Assembly: GCF_003234855.1 (NCBI RefSeq) | Contig: NZ_QKTO01000002.1 | Span: forward strand, 248,001 to 312,000 | Reading direction: 5' to 3' | DNA: 64,000 nt | From: Curtobacterium sp. MCBD17_032 | GTDB taxonomy: Bacteria; Actinomycetota; Actinomycetes; Actinomycetales; Microbacteriaceae | Part shown: piece by piece, positions 24,545 through 33,406 of the stretch | Layout of the letters: the number at the start of each line of letters is the position of its first letter | How positions within the stretch are numbered: position 1 is the stretch's first letter | Position numbers and translations under genes: made by a program | Notes under the pieces: model-generated | The model's database searches: none | Told to the model about the DNA's origin: nothing | Seen by the model: the letters and a program-made list of their open reading frames with translations, nothing else

Positions 24545-25639
24545 ATGCCCAACCCCTACGCCGAGGCCGGTGTCGACACCGCCGCCGGTGACCTGGCCGT
24601 CGAGCTCATGAAGTCCGCCGTCTCGGCGACGCACACCGCGTCCGTCCTGGGCGGCGTCGGTGGCTTCGCCGGGCTCTACGACGTCTCGTTCCTCAAGGAC
24701 TTCGAGCGTCCGCTGCTCGCGACCTCGACCGACGGTGTGGGGACGAAGGTCGCCATCGCGCAGGCGATCGACAAGCACGACACCATCGGGCAGGACCTGG
24801 TCGGCATGGTCGTCGACGACATCGTCGTGGTCGGTGCGAAGCCGTTGTTCATGACGGACTACATCGCCTGCGGCCGGGTCGTGCCGAACCGGATCGCCGA
24901 CATCGTCGCGGGCATCGCTCGCGGCTGCGCGGCCACCGGCACCGCCCTCGTCGGCGGCGAGACCGCGGAACACCCGGGTCTGCTCGGACCGGACGACTAC
25001 GACGTCGCCGGTGCCGCAGTCGGCGCGGTCGAAGCCGGCTCGCAGCTCGGCGCGCACCTGGTGCAGGACGGGGACGTGGTCATCGCCATCGAGTCCTCGG
25101 GGCTGCACTCCAACGGCTACTCGCTCGTGCGGCACATCCTGGGCCAGCGGGGCATCGGCTACACCGACACGCTGCCGGAGCTCGGCGGTCTGGTCGGCGA
25201 GGCCCTGCTCGAGCCCACCCGCCTCTACACGACCCCGCTCCTCGAGCTGATCGACGGGCACCCGGGCGACGTGCACTCGCTGTCGCACGTCACCGGTGGC
25301 GGCATCGCGGCGAACCTCGCCCGCGTGCTGCCCGTCGGTTCATGGGTCGAGGTCGAGCGGTCCACCTGGCAGCCGCTCCCGGTGTTCCGCGTGCTCGCCG
25401 ACCTTGCCGGCACCCCGATCGAGGACACCGAGGGCACCTGGAACCTCGGCATCGGCATGTTCGCCGTGGTGTCCGGCGCCGCGGCGGACGAGGTCACCGC
25501 CTCCCTCGGTGCGGCCGGGCTGCCCGCGTGGACGGTCGGCTCGGTGTCGACGGGTGCGCGCGACCTGACCGGGTTCGAGCAGGGCGCCAAGGGCGTCGAC
25601 GGCGGTGCCGTGCGGCTCGTCGGGTCCTACGCGGGCTGA
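24545..25639 (+). CDS. purM: Phosphoribosylformylglycinamidine cyclo-ligase
   Basis: AIR synthetase closes the imidazole ring in de novo purine synthesis. At 364 residues it matches the family. Landmarks are YAEAGVDTAAGD, STDGVGTKVAIAQ, the DDIVVVGAKPLF segment, ALVGGETAEHPG and HVTGGGIAANL. The ATG at 24545 follows GGAGGACG; an in-frame ATG at 24503 would add 14 residues without a ribosome site. A TAGGAT element at 24494-24499 could be its -10. Divergent from purF. Confidence 0.97.
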   Translation: MPNPYAEAGVDTAAGDLAVELMKSAVSATHTASVLGGVGGFAGLYDVSFLKDFERPLLATSTDGVGTKVAIAQAIDKHDTIGQDLVGMVVDDIVVVGAKPLFMTDYIACGRVVPNRIADIVAGIARGCAATGTALVGGETAEHPGLLGPDDYDVAGAAVGAVEAGSQLGAHLVQDGDVVIAIESSGLHSNGYSLVRHILGQRGIGYTDTLPELGGLVGEALLEPTRLYTTPLLELIDGHPGDVHSLSHVTGGGIAANLARVLPVGSWVEVERSTWQPLPVFRVLADLAGTPIEDTEGTWNLGIGMFAVVSGAAADEVTASLGAAGLPAWTVGSVSTGARDLTGFEQGAKGVDGGAVRLVGSYAG

Positions 25640-25687
25640 GCGCGCCCGCTCGCGCCCTCGAGTCTGCCCCCGCGCCCGGCCGCGCCC

Positions 25688-25717
25688 GCCGAGGTTCCAG
25701 GATCGCGGAACCTCGGC
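25688..25717 (+). terminator. Hairpin terminator after purM
   Basis: GCCGAGGTTCC (25688-25698) pairs perfectly with GGAACCTCGGC (25707-25717) around an 8-base loop, 48 bases after the purM stop. It lies at the left end of a 461-base gap without genes (25640-26100). The middle of that gap (25720-25960) holds GC-rich sequence in which I see no gene. Confidence 0.75.
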
Positions 25718-25963
25718 GCGCGAGGATCCGCGATCCGGGAACCGGGACGCGCGACGGACGGCGAGTCCCGGAACCCCGTGCGCGCCGGGCGGCGTCCCGC
25801 ACGCACGTCCGCCGCTCGCCCGCCGTCGAGGTTGCTGACACGGTCACCCACACGCCCGCGACCGGCGGGTCGTGCGAGTCGGCCGGCGACCGCACGTCGT
25901 GCCCCGGACGTCCGGAGTCGTCGCGCGCGACCACGCGTCCGCGGGCACCCAGCGGACCGGCGA

Positions 25964-26091
25964 GTCCGGACACGACGAGACACCGCGCTCCCCGGAGGTG
26001 CGCGGTGTCCTCAGCCGCGCACGACCACGCGCCCGCGCCCGTCCGGACACGACGAGACGCCGCGCTCCCCGGAGGTGCGCGGCGTCGTCAG
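25964..26091. repeat. Duplicated 51-bp hairpin unit with compensatory change
   Basis: Two 51-bp direct repeats (25964-26014 and 26041-26091, offset 77) each contain a 10-bp stem around the same TCCCCGGAGGT loop. Unit 1 stem is GACACCGCGC/GCGCGGTGTC, unit 2 is GACGCCGCGC/GCGCGGCGTC. The A-T pair has become G-C on both sides, so pairing is preserved. They lie just past the stop of the leftward DUF3073 gene and probably act as its tandem terminators. Confidence 0.88.
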
Positions 26092-26100
26092 ACCGAGAGG

Positions 26101-26307
26101 TCAGGCGGACTTGTTCGTGTCCGTCTGGTTCTCCAGGTCACCATCGTCACCGAACTCGTCGGCCCAGCGGTCGACGTAGTCGGGCTCGTCCGACTGTTGT
26201 GTGACGGAGAGTTCGCGTTCGAGAGCACCGTAGTTCGTGTCCGGGCTGAAGTACTTCAGCTCCCGGGCGACCTTGGTGTGCTTCGCCTTCTGACGGCCGC
26301 GCCCCAT
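26101..26307 (-). CDS. DUF3073 family protein
   Basis: A 68-residue small, highly charged protein that begins MGRGRQKAKHTKVARELKYFSP, the invariant start of the DUF3073 family widespread in actinobacteria. The C-terminal half is acidic. No function is established; the basic N-terminus suggests nucleic-acid contact, which is inference. It is divergent from the flavoprotein gene at 26469 and followed by two hairpins. Confidence 0.93.
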   Translation of the reverse strand: MGRGRQKAKHTKVARELKYFSPDTNYGALERELSVTQQSDEPDYVDRWADEFGDDGDLENQTDTNKSA

Positions 26308-26468
26308 GCGTGACCCCCTCTGTGTCGGCTCGTGTCCGGTCTCTGCGGGCGACGAGTGTGCACCCGGGAGAACGGACGGTTCGTGGTTTGAAATCTGTCG
26401 GCCACTTTACCATGTACCCCGTTGCCGACTTCGCCCGGCGCGTCCCGAGCACAGCAGAATCGAGGGTG

Positions 26469-27617
26469 ATGCGCACCGCCGACCAGCAGGCCCGTGTCGT
26501 CGTGATCGGCGCCGGCCAGGCAGGCCTCTCCGTGGCCTGGCACCTCCAGCGCGCCGGCCTCACCGCGGGGCGCGACCTGGTCGTCTTCGACCGTGCGCCG
26601 GGGACGGGAGGCGCGTGGCAGTTCCGGTGGGAAGCCCTCCGTCTCGGCCTCGCGCACCGGGTGCACGACCTGCCGGGGATGCACGAGATGGGGCTGCGGT
26701 TCGACGACGCCGATCGGTCACGACCGGCTCGCGACGTCGTGGCGGAGTACTACCACCGGTTCGAGGAGCACCACGACCTCCGGGTGCGCCGTCCCGTCGC
26801 CGTCACGGCCGTCCGCCGCGACGACGGGCGCGGCCCCGGCGGGGTCGCTCCTGCGCTGGTGGTCGAGACCCGCGACGGCGCCGGGACGGTCGGCGCGGTC
26901 CGGGCCGAGGTCGTCGTCAACGCCTCCGGCACGTGGGGCACCCCGTTCGTGCCGTGGGTCGCAGGCCGCGACCTGTTCCGGGGGCGCCAGATCGACACGA
27001 CGGGGTACCGCGATGCGTCCGAGTTCGCCGGGCAGGACGTCGTCGTCGTCGGGGGCGGTACGAGCGCCATCGGGTTCCTGCTCGAGCTGGACGGCGTCGC
27101 CCGGAGCACGCGGTGGTACACCCGTCGACCGGTGGTCTGGTCGGAGGAGCCTGCACTCGCGGTCGGCGCTGCCGTCGCGGCGGTCGAGGACCAGGACCGG
27201 GCCGCGCGGGCGGGACGGACGTTGCCGAGCATCGTGAGCGGCACGGGCCTCCCGGTCACCCCGCGCATCCGGCGCGCCCTGGCGCGCGGTCTGCTGCAGC
27301 CTGAGCCGATGTTCACACGACTCGACGCGGACGGGGTCGTGACCGCCGACGGTGAGCACGTCCCCGCCGACGCGGTCATCTGGGCGACCGGGTTCCGCGC
27401 TGACCTGCGGCACCTCGCACCGCTGCACCTGCGGACCGAGGCCGGCGGGATCGTCGTCGAGGACGGGCGCTCCGACGCCGAACCACGGCTCTTCCTGGCG
27501 GGCTACGGTCCGCAGGCGTCGACGATCGGTGCGAACCGAGCTGGCCGCCGGATCGCCCGGCAGGTGATGGCGGTGCTGGCGGCCGACGACCCGGAGCGGT
27601 CACCCGACGGACCGTGA
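26469..27617 (+). CDS. Flavin-containing monooxygenase-like NAD(P)/FAD oxidoreductase
   Basis: A 382-residue flavoprotein of the CzcO/TrkA-like family. The FAD-binding Rossmann motif VIGAGQAGLS is near the N-terminus (about 10-18) and a second dinucleotide motif, VVVGGGTSAIG, lies at about 190-200. The segment ASGTWGTPFVP is typical of the family, as is the late VIWATGFRADL. The ATG at 26469 follows a GAGGG and begins two residues before the conserved region. It probably oxygenates a small nitrogen- or sulphur-containing substrate or reduces a metal; the substrate is not predictable. Confidence 0.9.
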   Translation: MRTADQQARVVVIGAGQAGLSVAWHLQRAGLTAGRDLVVFDRAPGTGGAWQFRWEALRLGLAHRVHDLPGMHEMGLRFDDADRSRPARDVVAEYYHRFEEHHDLRVRRPVAVTAVRRDDGRGPGGVAPALVVETRDGAGTVGAVRAEVVVNASGTWGTPFVPWVAGRDLFRGRQIDTTGYRDASEFAGQDVVVVGGGTSAIGFLLELDGVARSTRWYTRRPVVWSEEPALAVGAAVAAVEDQDRAARAGRTLPSIVSGTGLPVTPRIRRALARGLLQPEPMFTRLDADGVVTADGEHVPADAVIWATGFRADLRHLAPLHLRTEAGGIVVEDGRSDAEPRLFLAGYGPQASTIGANRAGRRIARQVMAVLAADDPERSPDGP

Positions 27618-27734
27618 CCGGGGGGCGTGGCGACCGTCCCGCGTGTGAGGGATCCGCGAGGATCCCGGGGAGCGGCGTCAGGGAGCGGTGTGCGGCGCGC
27701 ACCGCGGCGTCGCCGAGGTGGAGGCTCGTCCGCA

Positions 27735-27880
27735 TGCCCGGTCCGTCGCTCCGTCCGTCTGCGCTCCGTCCGTCCGCCCTCGGCCCGTCGCTCCGTCCGT
27801 CCGCACTCGGCCCGTCCGCGCTCGGCTCGTCCGCACTCGGCCCGTCCGGTCTCCGTCCGTCCGCGCCGGCCCGCGGTGTC
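27735..27880 (+). repeat. Degenerate 15-bp tandem repeat in a low-complexity gap
   Basis: The 413-base gap 27618-28030 contains a C/T-rich tract built from a 15-bp unit close to GTCCGCACTCGGCCC, at least six variant copies, mixed with GCTCCGTCC units. It can be read as a short repetitive frame from the ATG at 27734 to 27931 (PSALGPSLRPSALGPS pattern). I treat that frame as unproven and see nothing else in the gap apart from the corA Shine-Dalgarno region. Confidence 0.75.
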
Positions 27881-28030
27881 GGTGCGGACGCCGACGACCT
27901 CCCGGGGTCGGTGGTCCTCGGCTACGACTGACCGGCCTCCCGGTCGGCGTCCGGAGTCGGACCCGGCGCACTGGGTACGATCGCCCGGGTCGCTCGACGG
28001 CCGCTCACCACCAGCCCGAGGAGGACACCC

Positions 28031-29101
28031 GTGCCCCTGATCGACAACGGCATCTACCGCGACGGTGTGCGGACGCACTCGCCGGAGGACCTCCGACGCA
28101 CGTACGACGCCCTCGACGGCGCGGGGAGCGGCGCGATGGCGTGGATCGGGCTGTACCGCCCCAGTGACGCCGAGCTCGCCTCCGTGGCGGACGAGTTCGG
28201 TCTGCACCCGCTCGCCGTCGAGGACGCCAGCAAGGGCCACCAGCGAGCCAAGCTCGAGCGCTACGGGGACACCCTGTTCGTGGTGCTCCGGCCGGCCTGG
28301 TACGACGACGACGAGGAGACCGTCGAGTTCGGCGAGGTGCACCTGTTCACCGGGCGGGACTTCGTCGTCACGGTCCGGCATGCCGAGCGGCCGGACCTCG
28401 CCGACGTCCGGAGGCGCCTCGAGACGGACCCGGAGGCGCTCGCGCGCGGGTCCGAGGCGGTGCTGTGCGCGGTGCTCGACGAGGTCGTCGACAGCTACGG
28501 CCCGGTCATCGCCGGTCTGCAGGACGACATCGACGAGATCGAGGACGACCTGTTCGACGGCGACGTGGACCCGGAGTCGTCGAAGCGGATCTACCAGCTC
28601 CTCAGCGAGGTCATCGGCTTCCAACGCGCGATCGGCCCGCTGCCCGGCATGTTGACCGCACTGCTCCGGGGTGCCGGCAAGTACGGCACCGACGTCGAGG
28701 TGCAGAACCAGTTGCGCAACGTGATGGACCACGCGCTCCGGATCACGGAACGGGCCGACACGTTCCGGGCGTTGCTCGAGAACGCGCTGACGCTGCACTC
28801 GACCCTCGTCACGCAGGAGCAGAACGACGCGATGCGCCGGATGACGAGTGCGAGCCTCGCGCAGGGTGAGGAGAGCCGCCGACTCGCCAAGGCGTCGATG
28901 GACCAGGGGGAGGAGGTGAAGAAGATCTCCTCGTGGGCGGCGATCCTCTTCGCGCCCACCCTGGTCGCGTCGATCTACGGCATGAACTTCGACCACATGC
29001 CGGAGCTGCACTGGGTGCTCGGCTACCCGTTCGCGATCGCGCTCATGCTCGCGCTCGGGGTGGTGCTCTGGGTCGTCTTCAAGAAGCGCAACTGGCTGTA
29101 G
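28031..29101 (+). CDS. CorA-family magnesium/cobalt transporter
   Basis: A 356-residue inner-membrane divalent-cation channel. A long cytoplasmic domain (about 1-290) ends in the two C-terminal helices; the first is closed by the signature YGMNF motif near residue 318, and the last residues KKRNWL form the basic tail. It is in the ZntB/CorA group typical of actinobacteria. The GTG start follows GAGGAGGA at about 28019. It stands alone. Confidence 0.93.
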   Translation: MPLIDNGIYRDGVRTHSPEDLRRTYDALDGAGSGAMAWIGLYRPSDAELASVADEFGLHPLAVEDASKGHQRAKLERYGDTLFVVLRPAWYDDDEETVEFGEVHLFTGRDFVVTVRHAERPDLADVRRRLETDPEALARGSEAVLCAVLDEVVDSYGPVIAGLQDDIDEIEDDLFDGDVDPESSKRIYQLLSEVIGFQRAIGPLPGMLTALLRGAGKYGTDVEVQNQLRNVMDHALRITERADTFRALLENALTLHSTLVTQEQNDAMRRMTSASLAQGEESRRLAKASMDQGEEVKKISSWAAILFAPTLVASIYGMNFDHMPELHWVLGYPFAIALMLALGVVLWVVFKKRNWL

Positions 29102-29122
29102 GGGCGCGGCTTCCGACGGCGG

Positions 29123-29563
29123 TCAGGCGACGACCCGCTCCGGCACCGCGCGTCGGCTGCGCGTTCGGTGCCGCACGAGCGCGTCGACCGAGTACCGTCC
29201 CGGTCCGGTCAACGCGAGCGCGAGGGACCCGGCGGCCAGGACGAGGACGTACTCGAACCCGCCGTCCTGCGCGAAGAAGCCGGACGACAGGTGCGCGAGT
29301 GCCCCGGCGACGACCATGTCGACCGCGAGGAGCACGGCGACGACGCGGGTCGCGACCCCGAACACGAGGAGCACGCCGCCGACGAGCTCGAGGCCGGCGA
29401 CGACCGGGGCGGCGACCGCGGCGAGCGGGACGCCCATGCCGCTGAAGCCCTGCGCGACGGCGGGGATCCCCTGCGCGACCTTCTGCGCGCCGTGGGCGAT
29501 GAACACCACGCCGAGCACGACGCGGAGCACGGTGAGACCGAGGGAAGTCGATGTGGGAGCCAT
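29123..29563 (-). CDS. DoxX family membrane protein
   Basis: A 146-residue four-helix membrane protein. The pattern LRVVLGVVFIAHGAQKV, then GVPLAAVAAPVVAGLELVGGVLLVFG, is characteristic of DoxX/SURF4-type proteins. DoxX proteins have been linked to quinone-dependent redox and to oxidative-stress defence in mycobacteria; the role here is unknown. It is transcribed leftward and converges with corA. Confidence 0.92.
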   Translation of the reverse strand: MAPTSTSLGLTVLRVVLGVVFIAHGAQKVAQGIPAVAQGFSGMGVPLAAVAAPVVAGLELVGGVLLVFGVATRVVAVLLAVDMVVAGALAHLSSGFFAQDGGFEYVLVLAAGSLALALTGPGRYSVDALVRHRTRSRRAVPERVVA

Positions 29564-29642
29564 GGCGACGACGGTATGTGGTGACGTGTCATCGAACCGT
29601 GCGGTCCAGGCGACTGCGGGTGGTCTGCCAGGGCGATGCCAG

Positions 29643-29672
29643 ACGGCGGTCCGCCGAAGAGCGGACCGCCGT
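29643..29672 (-). terminator. Hairpin terminator of the DUF3072 gene
   Basis: ACGGCGGTCCGC (29643-29654) pairs perfectly with GCGGACCGCCGT (29661-29672) around a CGAAGA loop, 17 bases beyond the stop of the leftward DUF3072 gene. Confidence 0.8.
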
Positions 29673-29689
29673 ACAGCAACGACCGTTGC

Positions 29690-29935
29690 TCAGTTCGCGC
29701 CGCGGCCGGTCTTCTGCTGCAGGCGGTCGATGTTCTCCGACGCCTCGGCCTTGTTGAGGTCGGCGGGGAGCTCCTCGCCGGCCTCACGCGCGAGGGTGTC
29801 GAGGTAGCTGCGCTGCGGGCCGGTCATGGGCTCGTCGCCGGTCACCCACTGCTCGGGGTCCTTGCTCGCGGTGGTCGACGGGTCCGGGCGCTCGCCGCCG
29901 AGGGTCTCCGGCTGGTTCTGGTCTGCATCACTCAT
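29690..29935 (-). CDS. DUF3072 domain-containing small protein
   Basis: An 81-residue soluble protein. The conserved region EPMTGPQRSYLDTLAREAGEELPADLNKAEAS followed by IDRLQQKTGRG is the DUF3072 signature. The first 30 residues are acidic and disordered in appearance. The ATG at 29933-29935 is the natural start; longer upstream frames have no similarity. The function is unknown, but the domain resembles an SAP-like DNA-binding helical pair, which is only an impression. Confidence 0.88.
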   Translation of the reverse strand: MSDADQNQPETLGGERPDPSTTASKDPEQWVTGDEPMTGPQRSYLDTLAREAGEELPADLNKAEASENIDRLQQKTGRGAN

Positions 29936-30050
29936 GAGCGTGACCGTACGCCGCACCCCCGACCTCCCGCGCAGCACGACGTCCCCCGACGGACCGCGAC
30001 GACCGGACGCGGACGGCGACCAGCGGGGGCGGCAGCTCCGGCCCGTGACC

Positions 30051-30866
30051 TCAGACCCGCGTCGCCGTGTACCGGACCAGGTCGCCGCCGACGTCGCTCG
30101 CCGCGATCGGCACGGTACGCCCGCCCCGGTCGATCCAGAGCGTGTTCGCCCGCTCGTCGAGCCGGTCCACGCGGTGCAGGGCGCCGTCGAGCAACACCGA
30201 CGCGTCCACGCGGACACGTCCGGAGGCCGGCCGCGGCGGCAGACCCGGGACGTCGTCCGCGTACTCCGGGTACACGCCGGGGGCCAGGAGCGGTGCCACG
30301 GGGGTGGTCACGACCTCCACCCCGGCCGCTCCGGATGCCGTCCGGTGCGCCGGTGCGTCACCGTCACGACCGGCATGCGGCACCGCCACGACCACGAGCC
30401 GCACGGCCTGGTCCATCGGGAGCGGGACGTCCACCTTCGGCGACTCCGCCGACCCGGCCAGAGCGCGGAACGCGGGCCGACCGTCGGCACCGAGGTGAGC
30501 CTCCTGGCCGTCGATCCGGACCCTGCCCCGTCCACGCGAGTCGGCGTAGACCCCGGGCTCCAGCCCGGAACGGCGGGCGTCCAGGAGGCTCACCACGACC
30601 CGGTCCGGTCGGTACCAGTCCCGCAGCGTGGCCGGGTCCACCCAGCCGATGCTCGGGACGCCGCGCGTCAGCTCGGCGGAGTCGTCGGCCGCGCGTTCGT
30701 CGAGCGCGCCGAGCGGGTGTTCACCGCGGACCGCGACGAGCCCGTCGTAGCGGCCGTCCGACGAGACGGGCGGACGGTGGTCGAGCACCTCGACGCGCTT
30801 CGAGACCTTGCCGCCGTGTCCGTCGAAGGTCGCGAAGGTGCGGAGGTCCTCGGGCGCGGTGGTCAT
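30051..30866 (-). CDS. Protein of unknown function, 271 residues
   Basis: A soluble 271-residue protein with no signal peptide or membrane segment. I do not recognise the family. It appears beta-rich, with many short hydrophobic strands (RVVVSLLDARR, VRLVVVAVPHAG, VRVDASVLLDGALH) separated by Asp/Arg/Gly loops, and ends with ASDVGGDLVRYTATRV. Coding potential is supported by continuous codon use in line with its neighbours over 816 bases and by a sensible gap to the APC permease gene, which is on the same strand upstream. It may be co-transcribed with the permease. Confidence 0.7.
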   Translation of the reverse strand: MTTAPEDLRTFATFDGHGGKVSKRVEVLDHRPPVSSDGRYDGLVAVRGEHPLGALDERAADDSAELTRGVPSIGWVDPATLRDWYRPDRVVVSLLDARRSGLEPGVYADSRGRGRVRIDGQEAHLGADGRPAFRALAGSAESPKVDVPLPMDQAVRLVVVAVPHAGRDGDAPAHRTASGAAGVEVVTTPVAPLLAPGVYPEYADDVPGLPPRPASGRVRVDASVLLDGALHRVDRLDERANTLWIDRGGRTVPIAASDVGGDLVRYTATRV

Positions 30867-30925
30867 GGGGTCACATGGTACGACCGGACACCGTCACGCG
30901 GGGTCACCGTCGAACGGCGCTCGGC

Positions 30926-33169
30926 TCAGTCGCGGTCGCCCGGAGTGGGCGGGACGGGCGGAGCCGTCGGGACGAGGGACCGGATCTCGCCCGTGCAGAG
31001 CGCGGGGTCGACCCCGTCCGCGGGTCCGGCCGGTCGGGTCGCCCGGCGGGAGGGGGCACCGGTGTGCGGGAGATTCTGCGGTTCCAGGCTGTTGCGCTGG
31101 GCGGAGCGGACGAGCCGGTCCTCCTCGGCCTCGGAGCGGAAGACCCCGTGCGGCGACCGACGGAGCGCGGGGCGGACGGGTTCGCCGCGGCGGTCCTGCC
31201 CGGGGAACGGGCGGGAGCGCTTGCCGTAGAGCAGCTCCGAGGAGTCGAGCAGCCACGGCACGAGGGCGACCGTCACACCGTGCATGAGCAGCAGCTTCTT
31301 CCGGATGCGGCGACCGCGGTGGTTGTGCAGCAGGCTCTCCCACCAGTGGCCGACGATGAACACCGGCGTGTACACCGTGACGACCTCGGACCCGTGCTCG
31401 AGCCGGTGTGCCTTGATGTACTTGATGAGCGGCATCGAGATGTCGCGGTACGGGCTCGGCACCATCGTCAGCGGGACCTCGATGCCGTGCTCGGCCCACT
31501 GCTCCCGGAGGCGCGCGGCCTCGGCGTCGTCGATCGCGACGTGCACCGCCTCGAGGTCGGCGTGCTTCGCGGCGATGGCGTAGTCGAGCGCCTTCAGCAC
31601 GGGCTTCTGCAGCTTGTTCACGAGGACGATGGCGTGGTCGCCCGTGGCGCCGAACTCGGTCTCCGCGTCGGCCGCGATCTCGTGCGAGACGTCGCGGTAG
31701 TAGCGGTTCACGCCGAGCATGAGCACGAACAGCACCGGCATGATCACGAAGACGAGCCAGGCGCCGTGCGTGAACTTCGTGATGGTGACGATGACGAGCA
31801 CCACGAAGGTGAAGGTGGCGCCGATCGAGTTGATCGTGAGGCTGCGGATGACCTGCCCGCGGTGCACGGGCTCCCCGGCGGTGCCGGCACGGTCGGCGCG
31901 CAGCAGGCTCACCCAGTGCTTGACCATCCCGCTCTGCCCGAGCGTGAACGAGACGAACACGCCGATGATGTACAGCTGGATCAGGCTCGTGACGTTCGCC
32001 CGGTAGACGATGAGCAGTGCGGCCGCGACGAGCGCGAGCACGATGACGCCGTTCGAGTAGATGAGCCGGTCACCGCGGGTGGACAGCGCCTTCGGGGCGT
32101 AGGAGTCGCGCGCCAGGATCGAGCCGAGCAGCGGGAACCCGTTGAAGGCCGTGTTCGCCGCGAGGAGCAGCACCGCCGCCGTGGTCACCTGGATGACGAA
32201 GAACAGGATCGAGTTGTTGCCGAACGTCGCCGCGGCGATCTGCGCGATGAGGGAGCGCTGCGGTGTCGCGGCACAGTCTGCGAAGCCCTGCAGGTCGCAG
32301 GCGTTCTCGGCGTAGTGCACGCGCGAGACGAGGGCGAGCGTGATGAGGCCGACGAACAGCACGATCGCGATGCCGCCCATGAGCACGAGGGTCTGTTGCG
32401 CGTTCTTGATCTTCGGGCGGCGGAAGGCCGGGATGCCGTTCGCGATCGCCTCGACACCGGTGAGCGCCGAACAGCCGGACGCGAAGGCCCGGAGGAGCAG
32501 GAGGATGAAGGCCGCCTGCGTGGTGTGCTCGATGTTCTCGACGGTGTAGCCGGCGGACTCGGCCACGGGTGCGTCCCCGGCGACGATGCGGACGAGGCCG
32601 GTCACGACCATCAGGAAGACGCTCGCCACGAACAGGTAGGTCGGCACGGCGAAGGCCTTGCTCGACTCGCGGACGCCGCGGAGGTTCGCGGCCGCCAGCA
32701 GCACGACGAACAGGAGCGCCAGCTCCACGCGGAACGGGTTGAGCATCGGCAGCGCCGAGATGATGTTGTCGACGCCGGAGGCCACCGACACGGCGACCGT
32801 CATCACGTAGTCGACGAGGAGGGCGCTCGCGACGACGAGCCCGGCCTTCTCGCCGAGGTTCCGGTGCGCGACCTCGTAGTCGCCGCCCCCGGACGGGTAC
32901 GCCTTGATGAGCTGCCGGTAGGACGCGACGACGACCACGAGCAGCAGCACGACGAGCGCGGCCACCCAGGGGGCGAACGTCAGGAACGCCATCCCGCCGA
33001 GCAGCAGGATCATGAGCAGTTCCTGCGGTGCGTACGCCACGGAGGAGAGCGGGTCGCTGGCGAAGATGGGGAGCGCCAGGTGCTTCGGCAGGAGCTGCCC
33101 CTCGAGTTTCTCGGAGGGGAGCGGGTCGCCGATCAGTCGGGCTTTCAACGACCGGGTCTCGTTGGTCAC
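30926..33169 (-). CDS. APC-superfamily amino-acid/polyamine-type permease
   Basis: A 747-residue transporter. The N-terminal LPIFASDPLSSVAYAPQELL is the diagnostic helix 1 region of this large-tail APC group; about twelve helices span residues 35-480. A C-terminal soluble domain of about 200 residues (around HAIVLVNKLQKPVLKAL) resembles a USP-like regulatory fold and is typical of the group. The GTG at 33167-33169 is chosen because it gives the usual VTNETRSLKARLIG start; an upstream ATG at 33208 is possible. The substrate cannot be told from sequence; potassium-uptake and amino-acid roles occur in related proteins. Confidence 0.88.
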   Translation of the reverse strand: MTNETRSLKARLIGDPLPSEKLEGQLLPKHLALPIFASDPLSSVAYAPQELLMILLLGGMAFLTFAPWVAALVVLLLVVVVASYRQLIKAYPSGGGDYEVAHRNLGEKAGLVVASALLVDYVMTVAVSVASGVDNIISALPMLNPFRVELALLFVVLLAAANLRGVRESSKAFAVPTYLFVASVFLMVVTGLVRIVAGDAPVAESAGYTVENIEHTTQAAFILLLLRAFASGCSALTGVEAIANGIPAFRRPKIKNAQQTLVLMGGIAIVLFVGLITLALVSRVHYAENACDLQGFADCAATPQRSLIAQIAAATFGNNSILFFVIQVTTAAVLLLAANTAFNGFPLLGSILARDSYAPKALSTRGDRLIYSNGVIVLALVAAALLIVYRANVTSLIQLYIIGVFVSFTLGQSGMVKHWVSLLRADRAGTAGEPVHRGQVIRSLTINSIGATFTFVVLVIVTITKFTHGAWLVFVIMPVLFVLMLGVNRYYRDVSHEIAADAETEFGATGDHAIVLVNKLQKPVLKALDYAIAAKHADLEAVHVAIDDAEAARLREQWAEHGIEVPLTMVPSPYRDISMPLIKYIKAHRLEHGSEVVTVYTPVFIVGHWWESLLHNHRGRRIRKKLLLMHGVTVALVPWLLDSSELLYGKRSRPFPGQDRRGEPVRPALRRSPHGVFRSEAEEDRLVRSAQRNSLEPQNLPHTGAPSRRATRPAGPADGVDPALCTGEIRSLVPTAPPVPPTPGDRD

Positions 33170-33249
33170 GAGCGACGAACTTACTCGTTGGCGGGGCGAA
33201 CGCAACACCGGAGGCCGGAACCGTATTCCCCCACGACCGGACGGGACGC

Positions 33250-33297
33250 GGAGAACCCCTCCGATCCGCGGATCGACGCGGATCGGAGGGGTTCTCC
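33250..33297 (-). terminator. Perfect 21-bp hairpin after the PadR gene
   Basis: A 21-bp perfect stem (33250-33270 with 33277-33297, beginning GGAGAACCCCTCCG) around GATCGA. It lies 110 bases beyond the stop of the leftward PadR gene at 33407 and before the permease start, so it separates two same-strand transcripts. Confidence 0.85.
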
Positions 33298-33406
33298 TGT
33301 CCTTCTCTGAAGGAACGGACAGGTTCGACGGTCGTGCTCCGGTGACGGCTGGGAGGCCCGGCTCGCGTCCGCCCCGTCGGACCGGTCGTCCTGGTGTCCG
33401 GACGCG

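Noticed and set aside
27734..27931. Short frame with PSALGPSLRPSALGPS-type repeats
   Set aside because: It is explained by the 15-bp DNA repeat, both strands are open in several frames, and there is no conserved feature to choose one.
29636..33310. Open frame of about 1200 codons on the plus strand
   Set aside because: It is antisense to the APC permease and neighbours and has Asp/Glu/Arg/His shadow composition; the permease has clear family motifs.
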